A stretch of 64,000 nucleotides of DNA from Solidesulfovibrio magneticus RS-1 (lineage in GTDB: Bacteria; Desulfobacterota; Desulfovibrionia; Desulfovibrionales; Desulfovibrionaceae), in contig NC_012796.1 of the NCBI RefSeq assembly GCF_000010665.1, positions 3,811,501 through 3,875,500 of the forward strand. The letters run 5' to 3'. Each line of letters starts with the position of its first letter. Position 1 is the stretch's first letter. The position numbers and the translations under genes are program-made. Of the stretch, positions 26,294 through 36,500 are shown piece after piece. The notes beneath the pieces are model-generated. The model was not told the origin of the DNA and ran no database searches. It worked only from the letters and a program-made list of their open reading frames with translations.

Positions 26294-27433
26294 CTACTCC
26301 TGACAGGGCAGGCTCACGAAAAAGGTCGTGCCCTCGCCTTCCTGACTGCGAAAGCCCACCGTGCCGCCGAGGTAACTTTCGGCAAAGAGCTTGGCCCCGT
26401 AGGTGCCCAGACCCCGGCCACGCCCCTTGGTGGAAAAGGCCCGGCGAAAGATCTGAGGCCGGGCTTCCTCGGGCACGAGAGCCGAATTGCGCACCCAAAA
26501 CCGCACCTGGCCGTCCTGCCGGTCGCAGCCTGCGGTCACCACCCCGCCGGCCGGCGTGGCTTCCAGGGCGTTTTTCTGGAAATTGACCAGAATGCGGGTG
26601 AGCAGTTTGCGGTCGGAAGCGAAAAAGACGTCCTCGCTCTCGGGCGCGACGGCCAGATTCTTGCCCTTGCAGGAGCTGTCCCGGCGCATGAGCGCCGTGA
26701 TGTCGGCAAGAAGCGACAGCGACCCCATCTTGTTGACGGCCACTTCGTAGTCGCCGCGCTCGGCAAAGGTCAGGTCGCGCTGGGCCTGGATGAGGTCGTT
26801 TACCCGCTCCACGGCAAAAAGCAGCAGATCGAGCTCGGCGTTTCGCGTGCCCTCTTCCTCTTCGCGCATGAGTTCGCACACGCCCTGCATGCCGGACACG
26901 AGATTCAAAATGTCGTGGTAGAAGATGCGCTCCATGAGGTCGAGGCGCTTTTCCGCCCGGATGTCAGCCAGAAGGGCCACATGGAAGGTCTCCTGGCCGT
27001 GGCGCATGGACCAGATCCAGATGCGGAAGTCCAGGGTTTCCAGATGCTCCACGCCCTGGCGGCTGATGGAGCAATCGCCGCTGACGGCGTTTTTGCCGGC
27101 CAGGGAGGCGGCCAGGGACCGGGCCGCGCCGCAGGAACGGCACAGCTCCGTCGCGCCGCACACGCCGCTGTCGATCTTGGTGCCAAAGCAGGACAAGGCC
27201 TCGCCCAGACGCAGCCCCACGACCCTGGAAGCGTCGCCGCCCTCGGCCGACAGGCCGCCAAAGGCCTTGTTGGCGTAGACGATCTGACGGTGAGCGTTAA
27301 AGACCGCCACGCCCTGGGGAAGATGGTCGAGAATGCCCGGGGCCGGGCTTTCGGCGAAAAGCCGCGCCTGCCGGTCCACGGCCTGCTCGGACGACCGCTC
27401 GTCGGAAAATAGCGGAAGAAGCCGCGCGCTCAT
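26294..27433 (-). CDS. PAS-domain sensor histidine kinase with Cys-rich PAS and HNT-type ATPase
   Basis: A 379-residue, probably soluble kinase; GGAGG precedes the ATG at 27433. A PAS domain (about residues 35-160) contains a cysteine cluster (GVCGATELCRSCGAARS), suggestive of a metal or redox-sensing site. The phosphoacceptor region is YHDILNLVSGMQGV (His near residue 190). The ATPase domain has an N-box NFQKNALEATP, but the usual DxGxG is replaced by VRNSALVPEEA. It then has IFRRAFSTKGRGRGLGTYGAKL, which marks a known subgroup. No response regulator is adjacent. The transmitter is probably active, but this is inferred from the subgroup. Confidence 0.85.
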   Translation of the reverse strand: MSARLLPLFSDERSSEQAVDRQARLFAESPAPGILDHLPQGVAVFNAHRQIVYANKAFGGLSAEGGDASRVVGLRLGEALSCFGTKIDSGVCGATELCRSCGAARSLAASLAGKNAVSGDCSISRQGVEHLETLDFRIWIWSMRHGQETFHVALLADIRAEKRLDLMERIFYHDILNLVSGMQGVCELMREEEEGTRNAELDLLLFAVERVNDLIQAQRDLTFAERGDYEVAVNKMGSLSLLADITALMRRDSSCKGKNLAVAPESEDVFFASDRKLLTRILVNFQKNALEATPAGGVVTAGCDRQDGQVRFWVRNSALVPEEARPQIFRRAFSTKGRGRGLGTYGAKLFAESYLGGTVGFRSQEGEGTTFFVSLPCQE

Positions 27434-27534
27434 ACAACAACCTCCGAACGGCGACAGCCGCGATACCGTGCATAACGCAGGCGGCCGGGGCCGTCCAGAG
27501 GCGGTAAAAGGCCCCTCCACCGGCCAGGCGCGCC

Positions 27535-27837
27535 TCAGGCCGCGACCGGCTCGGCCAGGGACGCCCCCGCAGCGCGCGTCAGACGCGCCCCGCAGACCTC
27601 GGGCAGGGCGCGCAGTTCGGCCAACAGCCGCTCCAGCCGGCCGTCGTCGGCCACGGCCACCAGCAGCAGCCCCTGGCCGGCCGGTCCGGGCAGGCAGGAA
27701 AGCCCCAGCAGTTCGTGGGAACGCCGGGCCAGACAGGCGGCCACATGGCGCAGCGCACCAAGGGCGTCCCGGGTGGCCAGTTCCAGTTCGGCCCGGGGAG
27801 ACTCGGAAGCGGTATTTTCACGAATGGGCGTGGTCAT
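27535..27837 (-). CDS. ilvN: Acetolactate synthase small regulatory subunit-like protein (ACT-type)
   Basis: A 100-residue protein directly after ilvB, overlapping its end by 20 bp. The hydrophobic pattern (ALRHVAACLARRSHELLGLS, then GQGLLLVAVADDGRLERLLAELRALPEV) fits an ACT domain of the IlvM/IlvN kind, which binds valine and activates the catalytic subunit. It is short, like enterobacterial IlvM/IlvN, and lacks a second domain. Conservation is low, so the assignment rests largely on position and fold pattern. It could be insensitive to valine. Confidence 0.75.
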   Translation of the reverse strand: MTTPIRENTASESPRAELELATRDALGALRHVAACLARRSHELLGLSCLPGPAGQGLLLVAVADDGRLERLLAELRALPEVCGARLTRAAGASLAEPVAA

Positions 27838-29512
27838 GGCGTTTCTCCAGGATCATTTCATGGTTGGCGGCGCCGGGCGGCACCATGGGAAAGACATGGG
27901 CGTCGGGATCGACCGTGATGCGGGCCAGGGCCGGTCCCGGAGCGGCCAAGACGGCGGCCAGGGCGGCCCGGGCGTCGCGGCAGGGTTCGAGGTCGATGGC
28001 GGCAATGCCGAAGGAAGCAGCCAGGGCCACGAAATCGGGCCGGGCGGCAAAGGTTGAGGCAGTGTAACGGCCGCCCACGAAAAGCGCCTGCTGCTGGCGC
28101 ACAAGCCCGAGCACCCCGTTGTCCATGAGCAGGATTTTGACCGGCAGCCCAAGCTCGGCCAGGGTGGCCAGCTCCTGGACGTTCATGAGCAGCCCCCCGT
28201 CGCCGGTGACGCAGGCCACCGGCCGCGACGGGTCGGCCAAAGCCGCGCCGATGGCCGCCGGCAGGCCGAAGCCCATGGTCCCAAGCCCCCCGGAGGTGAG
28301 GAACTTGCCCGGGGCGTGGCAGGGCCAGGCCTGGGCGGCCCGCATCTGGTTCTGGCCGACATCGGTGGCCACCACGGCCTCGGGGCCAAGGATCGCGGCG
28401 GCGGCAGCCAGGACGCCGTAGGGGCTTTTGGGATCGTCCAGCCCCGGCAGGGCAAAGGGATGGGCCAGCCCCAGGCTCGCCCGTATGGCCGCCCAGGCCG
28501 GGCGGGAGCGGGCCGGAACCAGGGGAATGAGCGCGCCCAGGGTACGGGCCGCGTCGCCGGCCAGGGGAACGTGGGCCGCGCGGTTCTTGTCGTGCTCGGA
28601 CGGATCAATGTCGATGTGGACGACCGAGGCCCCGGGGCAAAAGCGCTTGGCGTCGCCGGTGGCCCGGTCGTCGAAGCGCGCGCCGATGGCCACGAGCATG
28701 TCGCAGCGGGTGAGCAAGTGGTTGGCCGCCGGCGCGCCGTGCATCCCGATCATGCCGGCCAGACGCGGGTGGCCCGGGGGGAGCAGGCCCAGGCCCATGA
28801 GCGTGGTGACCACCGGGGCGTCGAGCAACTCGGCCAGGACGGTGATTTCCGCGCCGGCCCCCCGGGCCCCGCCGCCGCAGTAGAGGACCGGACGCTCGCA
28901 ACGAGCCAGAAGGGAGGCGGCGAAGGCCAGATCGGCCGGCCCAGGCAAACCCGGGGCCTCGGTCCGGCCGGAGCCGGCTCGCGGGGCCGGCCAGCCGGTG
29001 AAATCGAATTCCTCGGTCTGGACGTCCCGGGGCACGTCCACCACCACCGGCCCGGGCCGGCCGGAAACGGCGATGGCAAAGGCCTCCTCCATGATCCGGG
29101 GCAGGTCGGCCGCCCGGCGCACCAGCACGTTGTGCTTGGCGATGGGGATGGTCAGGCCGTAGACATCAACTTCCTGAAAGGCGTCGGTGCCCATGAGCGC
29201 CCGGGGCACCTGGCCGGCGAGGCACACCAGGGGCACGGAATCGGCCTTGGCGTCGGCGATGGCGGTAAGCAGGTTCATGACGCCGGGGCCGGAGGTGGCC
29301 AGGCAGACCTGCGCCTGTCCCGTGACCCGGGCCAGGCCCTGGGCAATAAATCCGGCCCCCTGCTCGTGGCGGGCCAGGACGATGCGGGTCGGGGTTTGGC
29401 CGATGGCGTCGAAAAGGGGCAGGTTGGCCCCGCCGGGAATGCCGGCCACGGCTTTGATGCCATGGCGCACAAGGCTGTCGGCGATGAGGCGCGCTCCCGT
29501 CATCCGTGTCAT
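27818..29512 (-). CDS. ilvB: Acetolactate synthase, catalytic (large) subunit
   Basis: A 564-residue thiamine-diphosphate enzyme that condenses two pyruvates to acetolactate, or pyruvate with 2-ketobutyrate, in valine/isoleucine/leucine synthesis. The N-terminal TPP domain has GIPGGANLPLFDA and the catalytic Glu region ARHEQGAGFIAQG. The central FAD-type domain has GIGARFDDRATG-like sequence. The C-terminal TPP/Mg motif GDGGLLMNVQELATLAELGLP is present. The ATG at 29512 has GGAG 7 bases upstream. It is preceded by a valine-rich leader peptide and a perfect palindrome, indicating attenuation. Confidence 0.95.
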   Translation of the reverse strand: MTRMTGARLIADSLVRHGIKAVAGIPGGANLPLFDAIGQTPTRIVLARHEQGAGFIAQGLARVTGQAQVCLATSGPGVMNLLTAIADAKADSVPLVCLAGQVPRALMGTDAFQEVDVYGLTIPIAKHNVLVRRAADLPRIMEEAFAIAVSGRPGPVVVDVPRDVQTEEFDFTGWPAPRAGSGRTEAPGLPGPADLAFAASLLARCERPVLYCGGGARGAGAEITVLAELLDAPVVTTLMGLGLLPPGHPRLAGMIGMHGAPAANHLLTRCDMLVAIGARFDDRATGDAKRFCPGASVVHIDIDPSEHDKNRAAHVPLAGDAARTLGALIPLVPARSRPAWAAIRASLGLAHPFALPGLDDPKSPYGVLAAAAAILGPEAVVATDVGQNQMRAAQAWPCHAPGKFLTSGGLGTMGFGLPAAIGAALADPSRPVACVTGDGGLLMNVQELATLAELGLPVKILLMDNGVLGLVRQQQALFVGGRYTASTFAARPDFVALAASFGIAAIDLEPCRDARAALAAVLAAPGPALARITVDPDAHVFPMVPPGAANHEMILEKRHDHAHS

Positions 29513-29561
29513 GTCTGGCTCCGTTAAGCCCCGAGACGCACGACGGAAAGCTCCCAATAGA

Positions 29562-29591
29562 AAGCCCCCGCCGGCGCGCCGGCGGGGGCTT
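29562..29591 (-). terminator. ilvB attenuator hairpin
   Basis: A perfect 30-bp palindrome (15-base arms, AAGCCCCCGCCGGCG and its complement). On the minus strand it is followed by TCTATT. It lies 32 bp after the leader peptide stop and 50 bp before ilvB, the expected place for a transcription attenuator. The T run is weak. A competing antiterminator pairing was not demonstrated. Confidence 0.7.
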
Positions 29592-29622
29592 GGTTTTCAC
29601 GAAAAAAAGTGAGTGTCCCCGC

Positions 29623-29706
29623 TTAAGGCGCCGTAACAACGACGCCTACTACGACCGCGCAAGCCGACATATGCGGAAAAGCTAGCGGGAAGCGGTTGGC
29701 GGTCAT
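29623..29706 (-). CDS. ivbL: Valine-rich leader peptide of the ilvB operon
   Basis: A 27-codon frame with GGAGG 8 bases before its ATG. It ends in the residues AVVVGVVVTAP and a TAA stop. The run of six valine codons within seven codons matches the control region of IvbL/IlvB leader peptides in enterobacteria. In those, ribosome stalling at low charged tRNA-Val prevents formation of the downstream terminator. There is no Leu or Ile run, so valine alone is the likely signal. The gene is too short for routine calling. Its position between a promoter-like pair and the hairpin at 29562-29591 supports the reading. Confidence 0.82.
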   Translation of the reverse strand: MTANRFPLAFPHMSACAVVVGVVVTAP

Positions 29707-29735
29707 GGCAGGGAATCCTCCGAGTTGTTGAACAC

Positions 29736-29764
29736 TGCTTAGCGCGGCCCGCAGGTGACGTCAA
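29736..29764 (-). promoter_or_regulatory. Candidate promoter of the ilv leader
   Basis: On the minus strand TTGACG (29764-29759) is followed after 17 bp by TAAGCA (29741-29736). The -35 box is good and the -10 box poor. It lies 30 bp upstream of the leader ATG. Confidence 0.45.
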
Positions 29765-29806
29765 GCGGGACGGGACACCACGAGAGAGGGGCTAGGCCGG
29801 ACAAAA

Positions 29807-29850
29807 CGGGACGGGGCCTTCGTCCTCATAAGGCCCCGTCCCGAAAACGG
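29807..29850 (-). terminator. Rho-independent terminator of the small secreted protein gene
   Basis: Arms 29807-29820 and 29830-29843 are perfect 14-base complements (CGGGACGGGGCCTT type) around a 9-base loop. On the minus strand the stem is followed by TTTTG. It lies directly after the stop at 29851. Confidence 0.85.
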
Positions 29851-30102
29851 CTAGTTGCCGAAAACCAGGAACGTCAGCAGGAAGGTCTCCCAGTAGCCAA
29901 CCGTCAGGGCCAACTGGGTCTGTTCGGGCAGCTTGGTGGCGCTGGTGCCGAACGCATTGCCGAAGTTGAAGTTTTCCACCGCAGTGGCGGAAGTCTGCCA
30001 GCTCGTGGCCACATTGGCGGCGGTGCCGGCCATGGCCGGAGCGGCGGACAGGGTGAACAGGCACGCGACAGCAAACACCAGGGCAGCAATTCTCTTTTTC
30101 AT
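29851..30102 (-). CDS. Small exported protein (83 aa), function unknown
   Basis: The ATG at 30102 follows GAGGAG. The first 23 residues (MKKRIAALVFAVACLFTLSA, then APAMA) form a strong Sec signal peptide with an AMA cleavage site. The mature part is about 60 residues, without Cys, and alternates polar and hydrophobic stretches. It ends in VGYWETFLLTFLVFGN, which could insert in or contact a membrane. It has its own terminator and is divergent from the giant repeat-protein gene across 480 bp. No family was recognised. Confidence 0.75.
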   Translation of the reverse strand: MKKRIAALVFAVACLFTLSAAPAMAGTAANVATSWQTSATAVENFNFGNAFGTSATKLPEQTQLALTVGYWETFLLTFLVFGN

Positions 30103-30582
30103 ACGCTCCTCCTCGTAGTTTGACAGACGACTGCAAAAACAGAACTGTTGGATCAACGTAGCACCAGGACAACAAAAATCAAGCGAAAGGTTTCATTTTG
30201 TCGATTCTTCGTCTTGCATGAACTCCCTTCGCTGCTAAAATTTTTCGTCATTTCCGTGCATTGTAAATATTTGATTATATATGAAACAAATAGCTTTATA
30301 AACCATCGACCCTCTTTGCCATGATCAGACAATGCGTCAACCGCCAAGTCTCTCCTGTCCGTTGCGACACGCGCCCGAACCCGGCCAATCCTGAGCGAGG
30401 GCCGGGCGAAAAACCATTTTTCCGTCAATCGTTCATTTGTTTCCCATAAGCGGCGCAACAGCCGCCGTCTTGGCGCTTTTCTTGCGAGAACGCCGGCAGG
30501 GCCGGCAGAGCGGGAAAAAAATTCCCCCCTGGCCGGCGTTGGCCGGGAAAGCCGTTTCATCCCTCGCAAGGAGTCCCAAGCC
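30103..30582. other. 480-bp divergent control region upstream of the giant repeat gene
   Basis: Noticeably AT-richer than its surroundings, especially 30230-30310 (TTGTAAATATTTGATTATAT and CTTTATAAACC). This is a likely promoter region for the giant gene and the small secreted-protein gene. No single -35/-10 pair with good spacing could be fixed. A Shine-Dalgarno AAGGAG at 30568-30573 precedes the GTG start. Confidence 0.5.
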
Positions 30583-33500
30583 GTGAGCGTAGCCCCCATA
30601 TCCTCCTATTCGGCCGAAGCCATCGCCGCCCTGACGACGACGGCGCTTCGCTCCCTTGCCGCCACGGATTTCGCCGATCTCCTGGAAACCCAGGTCGAGG
30701 CGCTCAGCACCGTCCAGATGGCCTCCCTGACCACGGGGCAAGCCCAGGCGCTGACCATCGACCAGCTCGTCTACTTCAGCGCGGCCCAGTTCTCCGCCCT
30801 GACCAAGACCCAGATCGCCGTGTTCGCGGAGGACGAAATTGCCGCCCTGTCCACCACCCAGCTGGCCGGACTCACCGCCTCCGACATTCGCGAGCTCACC
30901 ACCACCCAGATCGCCTCGTTGACCACCACCCAGCTGGCCGCCCTGTCCACCACCCAGCTGTCCGCCATGACCGCCACCCAGGTGGCCGCGCTTTCCGCCA
31001 CCCAGATCAACGCCCTGAGCGTCGATCAGCTGGGCGCCCTGACCGCCACCCAGGTCAAGGCCATTTCCGCCACGGCCGTGGGCAGCCTGGATGAAACCCA
31101 CCTCGACGCCCTGACCACCACCCAGGTCAAGGGAATGACCGCCACCCAGATCAAGAGTCTGACCCAGGAACAGGTCGCCGGCCTTGAAACCGTCCAGATC
31201 GCCGCCCTGTCCAACGTCTGTGTGGCCGCTTTCACCGCCACCCAGGCGGCTTCGTTCTCCGCGGACCAGCTGGCCGCCTTCAATTCTACCCAGGTCAAGG
31301 CCCTCTCGACCGCCACGGTCGCGGCCATGAGCCCCGATCAGCTGGCCTGCCTGAGCGCCACCCAGGTCGCCGTGCTGACCACCGCCCAGATCGCCGCCAT
31401 TGACGGCGACATGGCCGCCGCCCTGACTGCCACCCAGATCGGGGCCATGACCGGAACCCAGATTTCCTCGCTGAACACCACGGCCATCGCCGCCCTGAAC
31501 CAGGACCAGCTGGCCTGCCTCACCACCACCCAGATCACGGCCCTTCGCGCCACCTGGCTCAGCGCCCTGTCCGACACCCAGGCCGCCAGCTTGTCCGAAA
31601 CCCAGCTCGCCGCCATGACCGCCACCCAGATCAAGGGACTCTCGGCCACGGACATGGCCGAACTCACCACCACCAGCCTGGCCGCCATGACCACCACCCA
31701 GATGGCCGCCATGACCGCCACCCAAATCAAGGGACTCACCGAGGTACAGCTGGCCAGCCTCAACACCACCCAACTGGCCGCCCTCAGCGCCACCGGCGCG
31801 GCCGCCCTGTCCGCCGGCCAAGTGGCCGCGCTGTCATCCGAACAATTCGCCGCCCTGTCCGCCACCGCCGTGGCCAAGCTCACTACGACGGTCATCGCCA
31901 GCCTGGCCGTCACCCAACTGACCGCCCTCGACGCCACCCGGATTTCCGCCCTCACCGCCACCCAGGTCAAAAACCTCTCGGCCGACCAGGTCGGCTCGTT
32001 GTCCACAAGCCAGGTGAAGGCCCTGACCGCCACCCAGATGGCCGGTCTCACGGCCACGGCCGTGGCCGGACTGACCGCCGACGAATTGGCCGTCCTGTCC
32101 ACGACCCAGGTGAAGGCCCTGTCCGCCGCCGCCGTGAGCCAGCTCTCCGGCGAACAGATGGCCGCCTTGTCAGCCGTTCAGCTGGCCTCCCTGACCGCCA
32201 CCCAGATCAAGGCGCTCACGGCCACGGACATGGCCGAACTGACCACCACCGAGCTGGCCAGCCTCTCCAGCACCCAGTTGGCGTCGCTGACCGCCGCCGC
32301 CTTGGCCGGGCTGTCCGAAACGCAGCTGGCCGCCCTGACCACCACCCAGGTCAAGGGACTGACCGCCGCCGCCCTGGCCGGCCTCACCGAGACCCAGTTC
32401 GCCGCCCTGGCCGCCACCCAGGTAGCGGCGCTCACCACCACCCAAATCAAGGGGCTTTCCACCACGGCCATCGCCGGCCTCACCGAGACCCAGTTTGCCG
32501 CCCTGGCCGCCACCCAAATCGCGGCCCTGACCGCGGCCCAGGCCGGCGCCGTCACCGAAAGCCAGCTTGCGGCCATGACCACCGCCCAGCTGGCCAGCCT
32601 CACCGTCACGCAAATCGCCGGGCTGTCCATGGCCGCCGTCGATGCCCTGGCCACCACCCAGATCGCCGCCCTGACCACCACCCAGGTCAAGGCGCTCACG
32701 GCCACGGCCTTAAGCCGCTTGAGCGCCACCCAGATGGACGCCCTGAGCGCCACCCAGGTCGCCGTACTGACCGCCACGCAGCTCAAGGGCCTGACGAGCG
32801 CCGACGCCGCCGAACTGTCCGCCGCCACCCTGGCCGCCCTGTCCGCCACCCAGGTCGGCGCGCTCACCACCACCGCCGCCAGGGGCCTGGACGCCAGCCA
32901 GCTCCAAAGCCTTACCGCCACGCAGATCCGGTCCTTAAGCAGCGCCGCCGTGGCCGCCCTGGACGAAACCCAGCTCGCCGCCCTGGACGCGACCTTCATC
33001 GGCTCCCTGTCCACCACCGCCGTGGCCGGACTGACCACCACCCAGATCGCCAACCTGACCACCACCCAGCTTTCCGGTTTGGGGACCGCCCAGATTTCCG
33101 CCCTGACCCTGCTGCAGGTCAAGGCCCTGTCCGCCGACCAGCTCGGCAGCCTCACCACCACCCAGATGGCCCGTTTCTCGGCCCTGCAGATGGTGGTCAT
33201 CACCGCCGACGCCGCCGCCGGCCTGACCAGCCAACAGCTGGCCGGCCTTACCGCCACCCAGATGCGCGGCCTGTCCTCAACAGCCCTCTCGGCGCTGAGT
33301 GCCGAGCAAATGGCCGCGTTCTCCGCCACCCAGCTGGCCGCCCTGTCCTCGGGCCAACTGGCCGGCCTGAGCGAGACCGACGTCGCCGAGCTGACCGCCA
33401 CCCAGATCGCCGGCCTGACCGCCACGCAGCTCTCCGGCCTGACCGCCACCGCCCTTGGCGGCCTGAGCGAAACCCAGCTGGCCGGACTGTCCGCCAGCCA

Positions 33501-36500
33501 GGCCAAGGGACTGACCGCCACCCAGGCCGCCGCCCTGTCCACCACGCAGCTTGCCGCCATGCCCGCCGCCCAGGTCGCCGCCCTAAGCGCCGCCGCCCTG
33601 GCCGCCCTGACCGCCACGAGCCTGGCCGCGCTGTCCGAAACCCAGCTGGCCGCCCTGACCCCGACCCAAATCGCGTCCCTCACCACCACCGCCCTGGCCG
33701 GGCTGTCCTCGACCCAGATCGCCGGCCTCACCACAACCCAGCTTTCCGGCCTGACCGCCGCCCAACTGGCCGGCCTCGACCCCGCCACGGCCGCCGGCCT
33801 GACTCCGACCCAGCTCGCCGCCCTGAGCACCGCCCAGCTGCGCCGGTTGTCCTCAACCGCCCTGTCCGCTCTTTCCGCCGAACAGATGGCCGCCCTGTCC
33901 GACACCCAGCTGGCCAGCCTGGCCGCCACCCAGATCGCCGGTCTGACCACCACCGACATGGCCGAATTGACCGCCAGCGACCTGGCCGCCATGACCACCT
34001 CGCAACTGGCCGCCCTGAGTCACGATGCCATCGGCAGCCTGACCGCCGAACAGTTGACCGCCCTGTCCGCCGCCCAGCTCAAGAGCCTGACCAAGACGTC
34101 CGGCTCGGGCCTCGACGGCACCCAGACCGCCGTCATGACCCCGGCCCAGATCGCCGGCCTGTCCGTCTCGGCCGTGGCCGGACTCACGGAAACCGCCGTG
34201 CGGGCCCTGAGTGTGACCCAGCTGGCCGCCCTGTCCACCGCTCAGGTCGCGGCCCTGTCCACCACGGCCCTGGCCGCCCTGGACGCCACCCAATTGGCCG
34301 CCCTGTCCGCGACCCAGATCAAGGGCCTCACCACCACCCAGTTGGCGGCCATGACCTCCACCTCGGCCGCCGCCCTGACCGCCACCCAGGTGGCCGCCCT
34401 GACCACCACCCAGTTGCGCGCCCTGCCGGCCGCCGACGTGAGCGCCCTGTCCGCCGCCCAGATGGCCGCCCTGTCCCGGACCCAGCTGGCGAGCCTGACG
34501 GCCGCCCAGATCGCCGGCCTGGGCAGCGACGACATGGCCGAACTGGGCGCGACCCAGCTGGCCGCCCTGACCGCCGCCCAGTTCGCGGCCCTGACCGCCA
34601 CGGCCCTGGCCGGCATGACCGCCGAGCAGATTGGCGTGCTCACCACCACCCAGGTCAAGGGGCTGTCCGCAACCGTGGTCGGGGCCATGAACCAGTCACA
34701 ACTGGCCGCCCTCACCACCACCCAACTGGCCGCCATGACCACCACGGCCCTGGCCGGCCTGACCGCCACCGGCCTTGGCCAACTGAGCGCCACCCAGCTT
34801 TCCGCCTTGTCCGCCAGCCAGATCGCGGCCATGACCGCCACGGCCGTGGCCGGACTGACCACCAGCCAGTTCGCCGTCCTGACCACCACCCAGTTGGCGG
34901 CCATGACCGCCACCCAGATCGCCGGACTGACCACCCGGCAAGCCGCCGCCCTGACCACCACCCAGCTGGCCGGGCTGACCCCCGCCGCCCTGGCCGGCCT
35001 CGACGGCGTGCAGATCGGGTCCATGACCACCACCCAGCTGGCCGGACTGTCCACCAGCCAGATCGCCGCCCTGTCCGCCACGGCCGTGGCCGGACTGACC
35101 ACCAGCCAAGTGGCCGCCCTGGCCCCGAGCCAGATCGCGGCCATGACCGCCACGGAACTTTCGGCCTTAAGCGACAGCCAGATCGCGGCCATGACCACCA
35201 CCCAGATGGGCAGCCTCACCACCACCCAGCTGCGGGGCTTGTCGGCCACCCAGATCAGCGACTTCAGCGCCGACCAGCTGGCCGCCCTGTCCGCCACCCA
35301 GTTGGCCGCCCTGACCGCCGCCAGTGTCGGCTACCTGACCTCCACCCAGCTGGCCGCCATGCCGGAAAGCCAGATCGCGGCCATGACCGCCACCCAGATC
35401 GCGGCGTTGTCCGCCACGGCCCTGGCCGGGCTGTCCACCGCCGCCCTGGCCGCCCTGTCCACCACCCAGATCGCGGCCATGACCGCCACCCAGATCGGCG
35501 CGCTGACCACCACCCAGGTCGCGGCGCTGACCACCACCCAATGGGGCCGGCTGACCGCCACGCAACTGCGCGGCATCACCGAAACCCAGGCCGCCGCCCT
35601 GACTCCCGGACAGCTGGCCGGCCTGACCCCGACCCAGGTCGCGGCCATGACCGGCACGGCCGTGGCGGCGCTGTCCACCACCAGCCTGGCCAGCCTGAGC
35701 ACCGATCAGATCGCGGCCCTGGACACCGCCGACATGGCCGCCCTGACCGGCAGCCAGGTCGCGGCCCTTGGCCTCACCCAGCTGGCCGCCCTCAAGACGA
35801 CCCAGATCGCGGCCCTGTCCACCACCGCCGTGGCCGCCCTGACCACCACGGAACTGGCGGCCCTGGCCGCCACCCAGTCCGCCGCCCTGACCGCCACCCA
35901 GATCGGCGCGCTGACCGAAACCCAAACCGCGGCTCTGTCCACCACCCAGTTGGCCGCCCTGACCGCCACCCAGCTCAGCGGCATGAGCGACACCCAGGTC
36001 GCCTCGCTCAGCTTCACCCAACTGGCCGCCATGTCCGCCAGCCAGTTGGCCGCCCTGACCGTGGCCGGCATCGACGGCTTCACTCCGACCAAGATCGCCG
36101 CCCTGTCCGCCACCCAGCTGGCCGCCCTGACCGCCGACCAGATCGCCGGCCTTGACGCCGGGCAGGTCGCCGCCCTGACCACCGCCCAGTTGGCGGCGCT
36201 GACCACCACCCAGCTGCGGGCCATCAGCGCCACGGGCATGGCCGCCCTGACCGCCACCCAGCTCGGCTCGCTTACCGCCACCCAGATTTCCAGCCTGGCC
36301 ACCAGCCAGATCCAGGCGCTCTCCTCCACCGAGATCGCCCAGCTTTCCACCACCCAGCTGGCCGCCCTGGGCACGGCCCAGATGGCCAGCCTGTCCACCA
36401 GCGCCGTGGCCGGCCTGACCGAGTCCCAGCTGGCCGCCCTGACCACCCGGCAGATGACCGCGCTCACCGCCACCCAGTTCGCGGCCCTGACCGCCACCCA

